Counted from the stretch's first letter, positions 52,558 to 63,959 are shown. The stretch: 64,000 bases of DNA from Candidatus Williamhamiltonella defendens (GCF_900699045.1 NZ_CAADHL010000003.1:87430-151429); one strand, 5' to 3'. Numbers and translations are program-made. Notes: a model not told the origin generated them from the letters alone.

Positions 52558-53520
52558 CTGAATTCAGCCATTTTTATCAATGGATTGTTAATAATCCTTT
52601 TGAAATCTGACTCAATACCTCTCCACCAACAGCCCGCTGAGCGGTTTTCTGTTTTAAAAAACCCTAAAGCAAAGGCTTGATTGAATACTGTTTAGGGTTT
52701 GCTCGAACTGCTTCCTTGTTATTTAAATCTATTAGATAGAATACAAGTTGACATTGCTAATCCAATTTCTGAAAGTTTATAACAGAGGATTGAAAATCGC
52801 TGAAAAGCCTTAATGCCGTGGCGCAAAGGGCCTTTTTCCATATATGGAATCCATATCGATAATGAGTGGCAATTTAATTGTAAATGGAAAAGAATATTGC
52901 CGCATCTCGATTCATTAGTGGGCAAAAAAGTGCTTGATGTAAGATGCGGCAATGGTTATTAATTGTGGCGTATGCTAGGCAAAAGCGCTCGTATGGCAAT
53001 TAGGGTCGAACTCATGCCTTTATTTTTTTCAATTTATGGCGGTTAAAAACCTATTAGGTGAGGCATTAAAAGCACAGATTTTACCTTTGTATTGAAAAGA
53101 TAGCCTCAGTGGAAACGTTCAATACCATTTTTTTGATGAGTGTCTTTTATCATCGTCGTTCTCTATTCAACCATCTTTATTAACTAAAAAATCAATTTCG
53201 CTCCTCTGATCAATTGGTATTAAAAATATTAGTGATTGATGGAAACGACCAGTAAGTTCTAATCCAAGTTAAAGAATCCGATAAGATGCGTAATGTTTAT
53301 TACATTCTTTCTGTGTTTCTTTTAAAAGCATTTTAAAAAATGCGCCTTTATTTATGTGCGTCTGGTTTATGTGACGGACACTAGCACTAATAAACAACGC
53401 CACACATGTTGGATGACCAGTAAGTCTTTGTTCTATTTTCTTGATCCTGAAGATCATAGAAAAACTATAGAAGAGGATCTTACTCCTTTTAGAGCTATTT
53501 TAACTGTCTATAAACCTTGA
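52554..53520 (+). pseudogene. cmoB: cmoB pseudogene (tRNA U34 carboxymethyltransferase)
   Basis: CmoB transfers the carboxymethyl group to 5-hydroxyuridine 34. Begins MTEFSHFYQWIVNN with a stop after 18 codons. Later pieces in other frames are [24 protein letters not shown] text near 52811, [20 protein letters not shown] near 52890, LWRMLGKSA, and the end [18 protein letters not shown] followed by ILTVYKP and the stop at 53520. Multiple frameshifts and nonsense codons. With cmoA also dead, the pathway is lost. Confidence 0.92.
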
Positions 53521-53776
53521 CAGAACCCATTTTTCAAAAACTACTCGAATTCTAAAAAAATCTGATAAGTGAAAAAGGAAAAATAAATTCTTCAATAAAG
53601 TCATTATTATTCTTTTTATTATGATCGCATTAAGTACCTCAATGAAATTTTTTTATCGTGTCTTAATATGTACCTGCATTTCAGGTGACGGGCTAATACC
53701 TATCGCTGTCATAATTAAACTGGTTTTACCTGCAAATAATGAGATGAATTAAACCGACACAGATTTAAGATATCTT

Positions 53777-56443
53777 CTAAGAATTGCTAGACAAAATTTT
53801 TCGAATGACATAATGTAAAATTCCACCGTTTTTGAAATAAAGAAGCTCATTATGGGTATCAATTCGGCACCGTGTTTTTATTTCCTTTTTTTGTGCGTTA
53901 GGAGAAGTCAGGATGAGAGAAATGTCTTGGCCCGGAATCAAATAAGATAATCCTTTAATATCAATCCGTTCATTGCCGGTTAAAGAAAGCGACAGGCGAT
54001 CTATCCCTGATAAAAATTCTAAAGGTAAAATTCCCATACCAATGAGATTAGATCGATGAATACGTTCAAAAGATTCTGCAATAACTACTTTAATACCCAG
54101 TAATCGCGGCCCTTTTGCAGCCCAGTCACGACTAGAACCAGAGCCATATTCTTTACCTGCAATAATCACCAAAGGTACTTTTTCTTGCTTATACAGCATA
54201 GCAGCATCATAAATAGACATCTGATGTTGTGAAGGTATATGCCGAGTCATTCCGCCTTCAATACCTGGAACCATTTCATTACGAATACGAATATTTGCAA
54301 AAGTGCCCCTCATCATCACCTCATGATTGCCTCGCCTAGAGCCATAAGAATTAAAATCTTTGATATCGACGCCATGCGCCTGAAGATAGTGACCTGCTGA
54401 GCTATTTTGTTTAATATTACCGGCAGGGGAAATGTGATCTGTGGTAACAGAATCACCTAGTATGGCTAAGATTCTGGCTTTTTTTATGTCTGTTATCGGA
54501 TCAGGTGTGATGCTCATTCCTTTAAAATAGGGAGGATGTCGAATATAAGTAGAGTGTTCTTGCCAAGCATAGGTAGTGGATTTCATCACTTCAATCGACT
54601 GCCAACTGGCATCTCCTTCAAATACATGAGCATACTCTTGACGAAACATAGTTGTAGTGACTTTTTGAACGGCCTCTGAAATTTCAGTGCTGCTTGGCCA
54701 AACATCTTTAAGATATACTGGGTTTCCGTATTTATCTTGACCCAAAGGATCATGATCCAGATCGATACTCATATTGCCCGCCAGCGCATACGCTATCACC
54801 AAAGGAGGAGAGGCTAACCAGTTTGCCTTGACCAATGGATGAATGCGCCCCTCAAAATTACGATTGCCGGATAAAACAGCTGCCACTGTCAATTGACCAG
54901 ATTGAATCGCTTGTTCAACATGCGCTGACAAATCCCCTGAATTACCAATACAGGTTGTGCAACCATATCCAACCAAATTAAAACCGAGATAGTTTAAATA
55001 TGGACTCAATCCTGCTGAATTTAAATATTCAGTCACCACTTTAGAACCCGGGGCTAAAGAGGTTTTGACCCAAGACTTCGTTTGAAGGCCTTTTTCATAT
55101 GCCTTTTTAGCCAGCAATCCTGCGGCCATCATCACGCTGGGATTTGACGTATTTGTGCAAGAGGTAATAGCCGCAATAACCACGGCCCCATTTTGCACAT
55201 TTTGTTGATTTAAAAGAATTTCAGAGGAGGGAACACGCTCAATTTGATGACAAAACTGAGAAAAAACATGAGGTAACTGACTGAGTTTAACGCGATCCTG
55301 TGGGCGTTTTGGCCCTGCCAAACTCGCTTCTACTGTAGACATATTAAGCTCAAGTTGACTGCTAAAAACAGGCTCATCATCAGGATATCGCCACATGCCT
55401 TGCGCCTTTGTATATGCTTCGACCAAAGCAATTTGTTCATCCCTGCGACCGGTCAGACGCAAATATTGAAGAGTGACTTCGTCTACTGGGAAAAAACTAC
55501 AGGTCGCGCCATATTCTGGTGTCATATTAGCGATAGTCGCGCGATCCGGCAATGATAAGTGTACCAATCCATTACCATAAAATTCAACAAATTTATCAAC
55601 CACACCATATTCACGAAGCATTTCTGTGACGGTGAGCACCACGTCTGTTGCTGTAATGCCCGATCTCATATGCCCTGTTAACTTTAAACCTACGACATCT
55701 GGAATCAACATTGAAATGGGTTGACCCAACATCACCGCTTCAGATTCAATACCACCCACACCCCATCCCAAAATTCCCAAACTATTGATCATGGTTGTGT
55801 GAGAATCGGTGCCAACAACGGTATCAGGATAAATCACCAGTCGAGAACCTTGTTGTTCAAACCATACTGTTTGACCCAAATATTCTAAATTCACCTGGTG
55901 ACAAATACCGGTGCCTGGAGGCACCACCCGAAGGTTATGAAACGCCTGCTGCCCCCATCGTAAAAAAGAATAGCGCTCTTTATTTCTGGCCATTTCTAAA
56001 AAAACATTTTGCTTAAAAGCCTCTTCATGACCCGATTGATCGACCGTCACAGAGTGATCAATCACCAAATCTACTGGTGATAGAAGGTTGAGCTGTGAGA
56101 CCTCTCCTCCCAATTCAGCGGCGGCATCGCGCATGGCGGCCAGATCGACTATCACCGGTACGCCTGTAAAGTCTTGCATCAATACGCGAGCAGGGAGGTA
56201 AGCAATTTCACGATCTACATGTCCCGTTTTTAACCAAGCGGCCATAGCATAAATATCGTCAGGTTGTACGCTATTCGTATCAAGATGCCGTAATAAATTT
56301 TCTAATAATATTTTTAGGGATTTTGGGAGACGGTCGATTGAGCCTATTAATGCTTCAAGCTTAGGTAAACTGTAATAATAATAACGACGATCAGCAACCA
56401 CTAATTCGGCACCGCTTTTTTGTTGTAAATCGGACAAAGACAT
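53777..56443 (-). CDS. acnA: Aconitate hydratase A
   Basis: [4Fe-4S] enzyme converting citrate to isocitrate in the TCA cycle; the AcnA type also binds mRNA when the cluster is lost. 888 residues. Cluster cysteines in IAAITSCTNTSNPSVMMAAG and GYGCTTCIGNSGDL; the swivel domain has KEYGSGSSRDWAAKGPRLLG. Strong ribosome-binding site GAGGGGG before the ATG. Isolated, with about 255 bases of plain spacer downstream. Confidence 0.97.
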   Translation of the reverse strand: MSLSDLQQKSGAELVVADRRYYYYSLPKLEALIGSIDRLPKSLKILLENLLRHLDTNSVQPDDIYAMAAWLKTGHVDREIAYLPARVLMQDFTGVPVIVDLAAMRDAAAELGGEVSQLNLLSPVDLVIDHSVTVDQSGHEEAFKQNVFLEMARNKERYSFLRWGQQAFHNLRVVPPGTGICHQVNLEYLGQTVWFEQQGSRLVIYPDTVVGTDSHTTMINSLGILGWGVGGIESEAVMLGQPISMLIPDVVGLKLTGHMRSGITATDVVLTVTEMLREYGVVDKFVEFYGNGLVHLSLPDRATIANMTPEYGATCSFFPVDEVTLQYLRLTGRRDEQIALVEAYTKAQGMWRYPDDEPVFSSQLELNMSTVEASLAGPKRPQDRVKLSQLPHVFSQFCHQIERVPSSEILLNQQNVQNGAVVIAAITSCTNTSNPSVMMAAGLLAKKAYEKGLQTKSWVKTSLAPGSKVVTEYLNSAGLSPYLNYLGFNLVGYGCTTCIGNSGDLSAHVEQAIQSGQLTVAAVLSGNRNFEGRIHPLVKANWLASPPLVIAYALAGNMSIDLDHDPLGQDKYGNPVYLKDVWPSSTEISEAVQKVTTTMFRQEYAHVFEGDASWQSIEVMKSTTYAWQEHSTYIRHPPYFKGMSITPDPITDIKKARILAILGDSVTTDHISPAGNIKQNSSAGHYLQAHGVDIKDFNSYGSRRGNHEVMMRGTFANIRIRNEMVPGIEGGMTRHIPSQHQMSIYDAAMLYKQEKVPLVIIAGKEYGSGSSRDWAAKGPRLLGIKVVIAESFERIHRSNLIGMGILPLEFLSGIDRLSLSLTGNERIDIKGLSYLIPGQDISLILTSPNAQKKEIKTRCRIDTHNELLYFKNGGILHYVIRKILSSNS

Positions 56444-57063
56444 GAAACCCCCTCAATCTTGTAATATTTCTATTTGAATTTACATTAAAAATATCTTTCT
56501 ACATATTATTGTCAATTTTTTTAAAAAATTAACCACTATTAAAATTAAGGTCAGATCGTCACCTGGATCGATGATCACTCTATCAATTTTAACTTTTTTA
56601 CTCTCTTGTTTTAAGTCATCAAAAAGATGAGCTCATCATCAAAAACAGAAAATACGATGAAATATCAACACATCACCCAACACATCTTCTGGATATCTGT
56701 TTGACGCCTCTAATATACAGCGAAGTTTGTTTTTCAGTACTAGAAAGGTTTGATGGAAGTAGGAGGTATACTTTGAAAGCAGATAAGATAGTGATAAATG
56801 AGATTGGGTCGCATTAAGTAATGCTAGGAAACATCACAGTCGTAATCATTGAAACTGCTTAATTTATCAAATTATTATGAAGATTATAAGTCACTATGAA
56901 AGTTGCATTAATCTCGGAGTCTTTTTATCTGCTCGCAAGAGTTTTTATGCTAATAAAAATCCATTACATGAATTGAAATTCACTTCATTTATACTGAAGC
57001 TTCTCTTTTTACTATTAGGCAAAAAAAATTTTGATGAAAAAATCTATTTAAATTTAAGTGCAG
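56444..57063. other. Spacer between acnA and dxr, rearrangement junction
   Basis: 620 AT-rich bases with no recognisable gene or RNA. A 91-codon plus-strand frame at 56877-57152 runs into the end of dxr on the other strand, has no ribosome-binding site and matches nothing I know. This is where uppS would be expected after dxr; no uppS or cdsA traces are seen. Confidence 0.5.
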
Positions 57064-58251
57064 TTATGCCAAAAGAATTTTTTCTGCTTTTTGACGAGCT
57101 TGGCGATCAATATCTAGTACTTCTTGCACATCCTTGGGCTCAGGCAAGCTGAGTTGGTCTAGGACTTTTTGATTAATCATCGCAATATCCGTAAAACGAA
57201 TTTTTGTGTTTAAAAAGGCCTCTACTGCCACTTCGTTGGCAGCATTTAATATCGTGGTTTCTGATTGACCGCTCTTGCAGGCATGTATTGCCAATTGTAG
57301 ACAAGGATAGCGAGCGGGATCAGGTTTTGAAAAAGTCAATTCATTCATACTATAAAAATCTAAAGGGGGAGTACCCGAGTTGATCCGTTCTGGATAGGCC
57401 ATGGCATGAGCAATCGGTGTTCGCATATCAGGGGCTCCTAATTGCGCCAGTATACTGCCATCTTTATAACAAACCATAGAATGAATCACAGATTGAGGAT
57501 GTAGTAAAATTTCAATTTGTTGATCAGAGGCATTAAATAGCCAACGGGCCTCAATATATTCAAGACCTTTATTCATCATAGTAGCCGAATCTACTGATAT
57601 TTTTTTCCCCATAGACCAATTTGGATGAGCACATGCTTTTTCGGGTGTAATGCGAGAAAATTCTTCTAAGGGAATATCACGTAATGAGCCACCGGAGCCA
57701 GTTAAAATGATGTTTGAAACTCCATTTTCCGATAAAGATAGATTACCTAATTCGCGTTGTATTTTTTGGGGTAAGCTTTGAAAAATAGCATTATGTTCGC
57801 TATCAATAGGTAACAGTTGTGCGCCATACTTTTTTACAGCATTCATAAAAATACGACCACAAGTAATGAGAGATTCCTTATTAGCCAAAAGCACTTTTTT
57901 ACCAGCACAAATGGCAGCAAGGGTCGGTGGTAAGCCAGCTACACCCACTATGGCAGCCATCACTTGATCTACCTCTGTTAACATGGCTAATTCACAAGCC
58001 GCCTTAGAACCAGAAAATACTTCTGTTTTTATATTTTTTTTTGCTAATAACAAACGAAGCTCCTCTGCCAATTTTGCGTTGGACATAGAAGCATAACGAG
58101 GATGAAATTCTTCGCATTGTTTTGCCATTAATTGAACATTGGAGCTGGCAACCAAGGCGGTGACAGAAAATAAATGAGGGTTGGTTCGTACTACGGCTAA
58201 AGTGCTGCAGCCAATAGAACCAGTAGAACCAAGAATCGCCAGCTGCTTCAT
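57064..58251 (-). CDS. dxr: 1-deoxy-D-xylulose 5-phosphate reductoisomerase
   Basis: First committed step of the MEP isoprenoid pathway, giving precursors for undecaprenyl and ubiquinone chains. 395 residues. NADPH motif [16 protein letters not shown], metal site residues in [15 protein letters not shown], loop [16 protein letters not shown] and [20 protein letters not shown]. Last gene of rpsB-tsf-pyrH-frr-dxr. Confidence 0.97.
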   Translation of the reverse strand: MKQLAILGSTGSIGCSTLAVVRTNPHLFSVTALVASSNVQLMAKQCEEFHPRYASMSNAKLAEELRLLLAKKNIKTEVFSGSKAACELAMLTEVDQVMAAIVGVAGLPPTLAAICAGKKVLLANKESLITCGRIFMNAVKKYGAQLLPIDSEHNAIFQSLPQKIQRELGNLSLSENGVSNIILTGSGGSLRDIPLEEFSRITPEKACAHPNWSMGKKISVDSATMMNKGLEYIEARWLFNASDQQIEILLHPQSVIHSMVCYKDGSILAQLGAPDMRTPIAHAMAYPERINSGTPPLDFYSMNELTFSKPDPARYPCLQLAIHACKSGQSETTILNAANEVAVEAFLNTKIRFTDIAMINQKVLDQLSLPEPKDVQEVLDIDRQARQKAEKILLA

Positions 58252-58356
58252 AGGTGCCTTAAGGGGAAATCCTCCCTAAGTATTTTTCCGGTTTGCTTTA
58301 TAAATAATGGAGAAACTTGATATCAAATCTGTTGCAGAGAAGTAAAGAATTTTTTA

Positions 58357-58914
58357 TTAAAATGTCATTACTTCTTTTTCTTTTTTTGTTAAAAATTCAT
58401 CAATTTTCTTAATATATCGATCTGTTAGCCTTTGGACACTATCATGAATTTGACGCTCTTCATCCTCGCTGATTTCTTTCTTTTTTAACATCTCTTTGCT
58501 TTTTTTGTTAACAGAAGCCCGTATGTTACGAACGGCAACACGGACTGCTTCTGCTTCTGAACGTATCACTTTAATCAATTCTTTTCGGCGCTCTTCAGTG
58601 ATCGGTGGTAAAGGCACTCTGATCAGGTTTGCAGCTGACGAAGGATTAAGGCCCAAAGGAGAATTTTGAATGGCTTTTTCGATATAAGGGGTTAAATTAC
58701 GATCAAAGACAGTTACTGCTAAATGGCTTGCATCTTCGGCCACTATGTTGGCTAACTGACGCAGCGGAGTCGAAGCTCCATAGTAGTCTACTTGAATGCT
58801 ATCAAGAATACTGGGAGAAGCTCTTCCAGTTCGTATCTTTTTAATTTGACTTTTAAAAGATTCTGTGCATTTTTCCATGCGACTTTGAGTGTCTGTTTCT
58901 ATTTTACTGATCAT
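58357..58914 (-). CDS. frr: Ribosome recycling factor
   Basis: Splits post-termination ribosomes with EF-G. Start at 58914 ([16 protein letters not shown]): AAAGG lies upstream and 185 residues equals E. coli; an ATG six codons earlier is unlikely. Motifs [30 protein letters not shown] and [15 protein letters not shown]. Confidence 0.97.
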   Translation of the reverse strand: MISKIETDTQSRMEKCTESFKSQIKKIRTGRASPSILDSIQVDYYGASTPLRQLANIVAEDASHLAVTVFDRNLTPYIEKAIQNSPLGLNPSSAANLIRVPLPPITEERRKELIKVIRSEAEAVRVAVRNIRASVNKKSKEMLKKKEISEDEERQIHDSVQRLTDRYIKKIDEFLTKKEKEVMTF

Positions 58915-58966
58915 CTGTAAACCTTTAATCATTCATAATGAAACGAGCTAGTAAGGTAATGTTGAA

Positions 58967-59698
58967 TTATTTCATTCTTTTCTGATGTATAAGAGTACCT
59001 TCCTGTTCTCCTATCACAACACGTTTCAAAGCTCCAAGTTTATTCATATTAAATATTTTAATAGGAAGTTGATAATCACGAGCTAAGGTAAAAGCAGCCA
59101 GATCCATTATCTTTAACTCACTGTCTAATACATCTTGATAAGTGAGTTCTGTATAAAATTTAGCATGAGGATTTTTCATCGGATCTTCTGAGTAAACTCC
59201 ATCGACTTTTGTAGCTTTTAAAACAACTTCAGCTTCAATTTCTATGCCACGTAAACAAGCTGCAGAGTCAGTCGTAAAAAAGGGGTTACCAGTACCAGAG
59301 GTAAAAATAACAACTCTTTTACGATTTAACAATGTGATGGCATCTGTCCAACTATAGCTATCACAAACACCATTAAGAGGTATAGCAGACATTAAACCTG
59401 TATTAACACCAGCACGATTTAAGGCATCCCGCATGGCTAAACCATTCATGACAGTTGCCAACATACCCATATGATCACCGACTACTCGATTCATGCCAGC
59501 TTTGGCTAACCCTGCACCTCGAAATAAGTTCCCTCCTCCAATCACCAAAGCAACCTGCATGTTGAGCTCAACTAATTCTTTGATTTCTTTTGCTATACGA
59601 TCCAAAATAGTAGCGTCGATACCAAGACCTTCCGTTCCTTGAAGTGCTTCACCGCTCAGTTTGAGTAATATTCTTTGATATATTGGTTTTGCCGCCAT
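58967..59698 (-). CDS. pyrH: UMP kinase
   Basis: Phosphorylates UMP to UDP; amino-acid-kinase fold. 243 residues. N-terminal [39 protein letters not shown], and [20 protein letters not shown]. Four bases after tsf. Confidence 0.97.
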   Translation of the reverse strand: MAAKPIYQRILLKLSGEALQGTEGLGIDATILDRIAKEIKELVELNMQVALVIGGGNLFRGAGLAKAGMNRVVGDHMGMLATVMNGLAMRDALNRAGVNTGLMSAIPLNGVCDSYSWTDAITLLNRKRVVIFTSGTGNPFFTTDSAACLRGIEIEAEVVLKATKVDGVYSEDPMKNPHAKFYTELTYQDVLDSELKIMDLAAFTLARDYQLPIKIFNMNKLGALKRVVIGEQEGTLIHQKRMK

Positions 59699-59702
59699 GA
59701 AA

Positions 59703-60566
59703 TCAGATTTCCCTTTTACTTATCGCAGCAACTTCATCAGCAAAGTTTGTAGTCGCTTTTTCAATCCCATCACCCACTTCAAATCGAATAAAATTGAGCA
59801 CAGTCGCCCCATGCTCTGCCAGCAAGTCGCCCACGGTTTTAATTGGCTCCATCACAAAATTTTGGCCTGTTAAAGAAATTTCATTCGTAAATTTTTTCAT
59901 GCGACCGGATACCATTTTTTCAGCGATTTCACGAGGTTTTCCAGACTGCATTGCAATTTCTAATTGAACGTGATGCTCACGATTCACGACCTCGCTTGGG
60001 ACATCCTCAGGATGAACATACTCTGGTTTGCTCGCTGCGATATGCATCGCAATATTTTTAAGGCATTTCTGATCAGCCCCAATAGCTGAAACAAGCACAC
60101 CAATACGTACACCATGCAGATAACTGCCTAATGCTTCCGCTTCTTCAAGCATTGCAATGCGACGGATATTGATATTTTCGCCTATTTTCGCTACCAAAGC
60201 AGTCCGTTGTTCTTCAAATTTGGCTTTTAAGAGCTCAGAAGATGTAATTTTTTCTTTCAGCGCAATACTGATAATTTCTTCACCAAAAGCTTTGAAACTG
60301 GCATCTTTGGCAACAAAATCAGTTTCACAATTCAATTCAAGAATCGCCCCTAATTTTTGCTCTGAAGAAATTTTCAGTAAAATGACACCTTCAGAGGCCA
60401 CGCGGCCTGATTTTTTTGCGGCCTTTGCTTGACCAGATTTGCGCATGTTATCAATGGCCAGTTCGACATCACCCTGCGTTTCAACTAAGGCTTTTTTACA
60501 TTCCATCATCCCTGCGCCAGTGCGTTCGCGCAGTTCTTTTACAAGAGTGGCACTAATATGAGCCAT
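59703..60566 (-). CDS. tsf: Elongation factor Ts
   Basis: Nucleotide exchange factor for EF-Tu. 287 residues. N-terminal UBA-like domain [20 protein letters not shown], core [20 protein letters not shown], and coiled-coil and C-terminal parts present. Downstream of rpsB by 41 bases. Confidence 0.97.
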   Translation of the reverse strand: MAHISATLVKELRERTGAGMMECKKALVETQGDVELAIDNMRKSGQAKAAKKSGRVASEGVILLKISSEQKLGAILELNCETDFVAKDASFKAFGEEIISIALKEKITSSELLKAKFEEQRTALVAKIGENINIRRIAMLEEAEALGSYLHGVRIGVLVSAIGADQKCLKNIAMHIAASKPEYVHPEDVPSEVVNREHHVQLEIAMQSGKPREIAEKMVSGRMKKFTNEISLTGQNFVMEPIKTVGDLLAEHGATVLNFIRFEVGDGIEKATTNFADEVAAISKREI

Positions 60567-60607
60567 GTTTTATTCCTCAATGATTTTCTAAATATTCTTG
60601 TTTTGCA

Positions 60608-61333
60608 TTATTTCATTTCTATTAAACTTTCTTCTTTTTGCATAACAGAATTTTCTGAACGACCTTCAAAAATCGCAGCAGAAACAGCATTGAGATAAAG
60701 TTTTATCGAACGGATAGCATCGTCATTTCCAGGAATAATAAAATCGATACCATCTGGATCTGCATTGGTATCTACTATAGAAAATACAGGAATACCTAAA
60801 TTGTTGGCTTCTTTAACAGCAATATGTTCGTGATTAGCATCAATAACAAATAAAGCGTCAGGTAAGCCTCCCATATTTTTAATCCCCCCCAAACTATTCT
60901 CCAATTTATTGAGTTCACGGGTGCGCATTAAAGCTTCTTTTTTAGTCAATTTTTCAAATGTACCATCTTGTGACTGTGTCTCTAAATCTTTTAAACGTTT
61001 GATAGACTGGCGCACTGTTTTCCAATTCGTTAACATTCCACCTAGCCAACGATGATGAACGAAAAATTGCGCACAATTACCTGCAGCTTCTTTTATTACC
61101 TCACTTGCAGCCCGCTTTGTACCTACAAATAAAATTTTTCCTTTACGGGAAGAAATTTTCTTTAATTCACTCAATGCGTTATTCAACATCGTGACAGTAA
61201 ATTCAAGATTAATAATATGAATATCGTTACGAGAACCAAAAATAAAAGGCTTCATTTTTGGATTCCAGTAACGGGTTTTGTGACCAAAGTGCACACCGGC
61301 TTCGAGCATCTCACGCATAGAAATAGCTACCAT
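60608..61333 (-). CDS. rpsB: 30S ribosomal protein S2
   Basis: 241 residues, normal. N-terminal [56 protein letters not shown] and C-terminal [20 protein letters not shown]. First gene of its operon; S2 represses its own mRNA through the leader in gamma-proteobacteria, and a leader of about 65 bases follows the promoter here. Confidence 0.97.
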   Translation of the reverse strand: MVAISMREMLEAGVHFGHKTRYWNPKMKPFIFGSRNDIHIINLEFTVTMLNNALSELKKISSRKGKILFVGTKRAASEVIKEAAGNCAQFFVHHRWLGGMLTNWKTVRQSIKRLKDLETQSQDGTFEKLTKKEALMRTRELNKLENSLGGIKNMGGLPDALFVIDANHEHIAVKEANNLGIPVFSIVDTNADPDGIDFIIPGNDDAIRSIKLYLNAVSAAIFEGRSENSVMQKEESLIEMK

Positions 61334-61401
61334 AATTAACGCCTCTTTAGTATTGTTGGGGTTATGTTATACTTCCACCAGTCCCGTAATACCGACTCAA
61401 A

Positions 61402-61430
61402 ATATCTGGGCACCACGGATTATTTGTCAA
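61402..61430 (-). promoter_or_regulatory. Candidate promoter of rpsB-tsf-pyrH-frr-dxr
   Basis: Minus-strand TTGACA (61425-61430), a 17-base spacer and AGATAT (61402-61407). The leader between it and the rpsB ATG is GC-containing and could be the S2-binding autoregulatory element (inference from the family). Confidence 0.6.
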
Positions 61431-61918
61431 CCAACGTGTGTGTTTAATACAGAGTAAGTTCAGTTGTATCCATAGGTAAACATAGTATTCCATACCGCTT
61501 TAAATATCCTCTCCTTGGCGGCCGATGCTTTATGAACTCACGGATAAAAACTCCGTTTTATATCACACTCACAAATTTTGTGCCAGACACCAAGTTGATT
61601 AACCACGGCTATCTCATTAAAATTTCTGCATTAAACACGAGTTGTTCCCTGCTATAAAAGAATGTAAATGCTATGGAAAAAGTTAAGGGTGTGATGAGAT
61701 AGCTAGGCATATAATCTACGAAAGATATGTATAGGGCATTTATAGTGAATGAACTTGCAAGGCATTATATATAATGGCTTATGAGTCAAGAGGGCGTCCC
61801 AATGGGGTTATATTTCATTCGACTTAAGGGTACCAGACACTAACTGTAAGGTCCTTATTTTGATGGTAGATTTTATCATTAAAAAACAAGGAATCCCTAC
61901 ATCTAAGGAGCTCTTTTA
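61431..61918. other. Spacer between rpsB promoter and pldA
   Basis: No gene recognised. Two short related words, TGCCAGACAC (61581-61590) and TACCAGACAC (61831-61840), lie 250 bases apart in the same orientation; they may be chance or the edges of a small dead element. Confidence 0.35.
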
Positions 61919-62809
61919 CTATATTTTGAGAGTAAAACCTATGCCAAATCTTGTCTGTCTGTGGTTATAATCAATCAGTGATTCCCCATATCCGCCAAAG
62001 AGCTGAGTATATAAAGCTAAGTTTGATGAAATATTATGGCTCCAGCCAATACTGACTCCGCCGTATCCAGTATTCCAATTATACCGAGTTTCTACGCTAA
62101 TCTCATTTGCTGCTAACTTGTAGCTTGTTTTTAAACCATAATAACCCATATATTTACTGATATCTGGATTGTCTTCAATTTTTCCGACGCGTAGCCAAGG
62201 CATAAAATCTATTTGCCATTTTTTATTTTGTGCCATAAGTTTCAAAAATACTCGATTCCAGTTTCGGGATGTCTCCTGAGAACGTCCGTTAGATTGATGA
62301 TTTATGCCTATTTGGATATCTCGAAATACCCATCCTGCTAATTTATAATGGGTGGCCCATCCTAGAAACAACTGTGGTTCATAGTTAGTTTCTCTAAATG
62401 GAGAAGATTCTTTTATATTCAGCATTTGCCACCAAGAACGCTGTGTATAAGAAGCCCCTAACAAGGAGTGATCACCGATAATACCCCTCCATATAGGAAA
62501 TCCAACACTAAATTGGAATAATAATTCATTTTTTTTAGCTTTTTCAGCCCACGAGTATTTACTTATCGCTTTTTTGTTAATGTGGTTTGTGACGGTATAA
62601 ATAACAAAATTTTTTTCATAAGAGTACAAATGAAAGATATTACCTTCATCATGCAGTAAATTTGCAACAATACTCTTCTTTTTAACTTCCTTATCGCTCA
62701 TTTCAGCACTTGTCAGTTCCTGTGCATCACAAACTGAAAAAGCACCTGTCACGAAGTAGATAATTAAATAATCTATTGGTTTAAAAATAGATTTTGGATA
62801 ATAGCTCAC
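61919..62809 (-). CDS. pldA: Outer-membrane phospholipase A
   Basis: OMPLA, a calcium-dependent 12-strand barrel that degrades phospholipids misplaced in the outer leaflet. 296 residues. GTG start with AGGGG about 9 bases upstream. N-terminal hydrophobic signal region (about 10-29), active-site His-x-Ser-Asn-Gly in INHQSNGRSQETSRNWNR, then KYMGYYGLKTSYKL, TRYNWNTGYGGVSIGWSHN and GGYGESLIDYNHRQTRFGIG. Catalytic residues appear intact. recQ, a frequent neighbour, is not here. Confidence 0.95.
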   Translation of the reverse strand: MSYYPKSIFKPIDYLIIYFVTGAFSVCDAQELTSAEMSDKEVKKKSIVANLLHDEGNIFHLYSYEKNFVIYTVTNHINKKAISKYSWAEKAKKNELLFQFSVGFPIWRGIIGDHSLLGASYTQRSWWQMLNIKESSPFRETNYEPQLFLGWATHYKLAGWVFRDIQIGINHQSNGRSQETSRNWNRVFLKLMAQNKKWQIDFMPWLRVGKIEDNPDISKYMGYYGLKTSYKLAANEISVETRYNWNTGYGGVSIGWSHNISSNLALYTQLFGGYGESLIDYNHRQTRFGIGFTLKI

Positions 62810-63733
62810 TTGATAGCCCCTACCATGTAAAATTTTTATCCGCTTTAAAAACTAGAATATTTGTAGTCGGAATGCGAGCCGCACCTGTTTGTGAGTTACA
62901 TCCTGCTTTGCTGCTGTTGGAGTAACCTGAAAGTTTCTAAAAACAAAAATTGTTCGTTATTTACTTAGATTTCTTTCTAACCTCTATTAATACAATTTAT
63001 AGTTATAAACTTTAGCAATGAAATTGAACCAGAGTCTAAAGCATTTAGTCTATTTCGATATTTATCTGGAATCATTTTGAAAAATTTCAAAATTCCAATG
63101 ATATTTAGATTATGGCGTTGTTAACAAAGTCATTTAAAGACTTTAAGATAAACGATAGTGAAGAAAGAAAAGAAGGCGCCATTCAATTTATAGAAGGGTA
63201 AAGCGAGTCTTGTGTGTTGATCAAAAAACGGTTTCAATTATCTGCGCAAAGTTAATCTATAATATTTTTCCTAAGTTAGATGAAGTCATTCTATCGTCTA
63301 CATTCCTTCCAATAAAACGCATGGTGAGTATTTCTCCTAATTGAATCTAAGATGGACAGACCGGTGCATGTTTATTGCATGATTTTAAATAAATCATGAA
63401 GAACGATTACATAAAGAGGAATAGATTGAATGTAGCGTCACTATGAAATAAGAGTCTGAAACTCTTATCCTATATTTTGATACGCATAATGAATGTAAAA
63501 TCATTTGAAGTAGCGGTAGCAAAATTGATGAAAGAATATGACTACAGTCATCAGGTCTGACTAAAGAAAGAGAGGTTGCCATGATTCGTTTTTTACCCAT
63601 TTATCACAAGATATGCATTAAAAATGGGTTCAAACTTTTTACAAAAATTGTCCATAAATCAGTAAAGTGATGTAATATGGTTCATAAGTATCTCGCTCTT
63701 CCATCATGAATTTTTGAATGATTTTAATTGTAT
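62810..63733. other. Decayed or empty region between pldA and tRNA-Trp
   Basis: No intact gene. At 63112 a plus-strand piece MALLTKSFKDFKINDSEERK ends after 29 codons, and a second piece with DQKTVSIICAKLIYNIFPKL follows in another frame, suggesting a short relic that I cannot name. The same place contains a palindrome TTGTTAACAA (63118-63127). The 68-codon minus-strand frame at 63394-63600 has no support. Confidence 0.35.
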
Positions 63734-63760
63734 TGAAAATGAGCGCCCATGGCACTCATT
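63734..63760 (-). terminator. Terminator of the rRNA operon after tRNA-Trp
   Basis: On the minus strand a 10-base-pair stem AATGAGTGCC / GGCGCTCATT with an ATG loop (63738-63760), followed by TTTC. The one non-Watson-Crick pair is G-U only when read on the minus strand, which supports that direction. It lies about 60 bases after the tRNA. Confidence 0.75.
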
Positions 63761-63821
63761 GGTAAAAACTGTTGTAAATAGTTGAAGATGTGAGATCAAA
63801 TTTGAACTTTCGTATTAAGGA

Positions 63822-63897
63822 TGGCAGGGATGGGGGGATTCGAACTCCCAACTCCCGGTTTTGGAGACCGGTGCTCTACCAATTGAACTACACCCCT
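63822..63897 (-). tRNA. trpT: tRNA-Trp (anticodon CCA)
   Basis: 76-base cloverleaf with encoded CCA. Acceptor AGGGGTG pairs with CATCCCT, D-arm GTTCAATTGGTAGAGC, anticodon stem CCGGT/ACCGG with loop CTCCAAA, T-loop TTCGAAT. Close to E. coli tRNA-Trp, with paired changes in the acceptor stem. It follows 5S rRNA at the end of an rRNA operon. Confidence 0.97.
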
Positions 63898-63938
63898 AAA
63901 ATATCTTTTCGGTAAGTATATCCTCAACAGAAGGGCTT

Positions 63939-63959
63939 GCATCTAAACATTTTAGATGC
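63939..63959 (-). other. Perfect hairpin between 5S rRNA and tRNA-Trp
   Basis: GCATCTAAA, a CAT loop on the plus strand, then TTTAGATGC: nine base pairs with a 3-base loop. No T-run follows, so an RNA-processing stem is more likely than a terminator. Confidence 0.6.

Noticed and set aside
56877..57152. 91-codon plus-strand frame near dxr
   Set aside because: It overlaps the dxr end on the opposite strand, has no ribosome-binding site and no recognisable motif.
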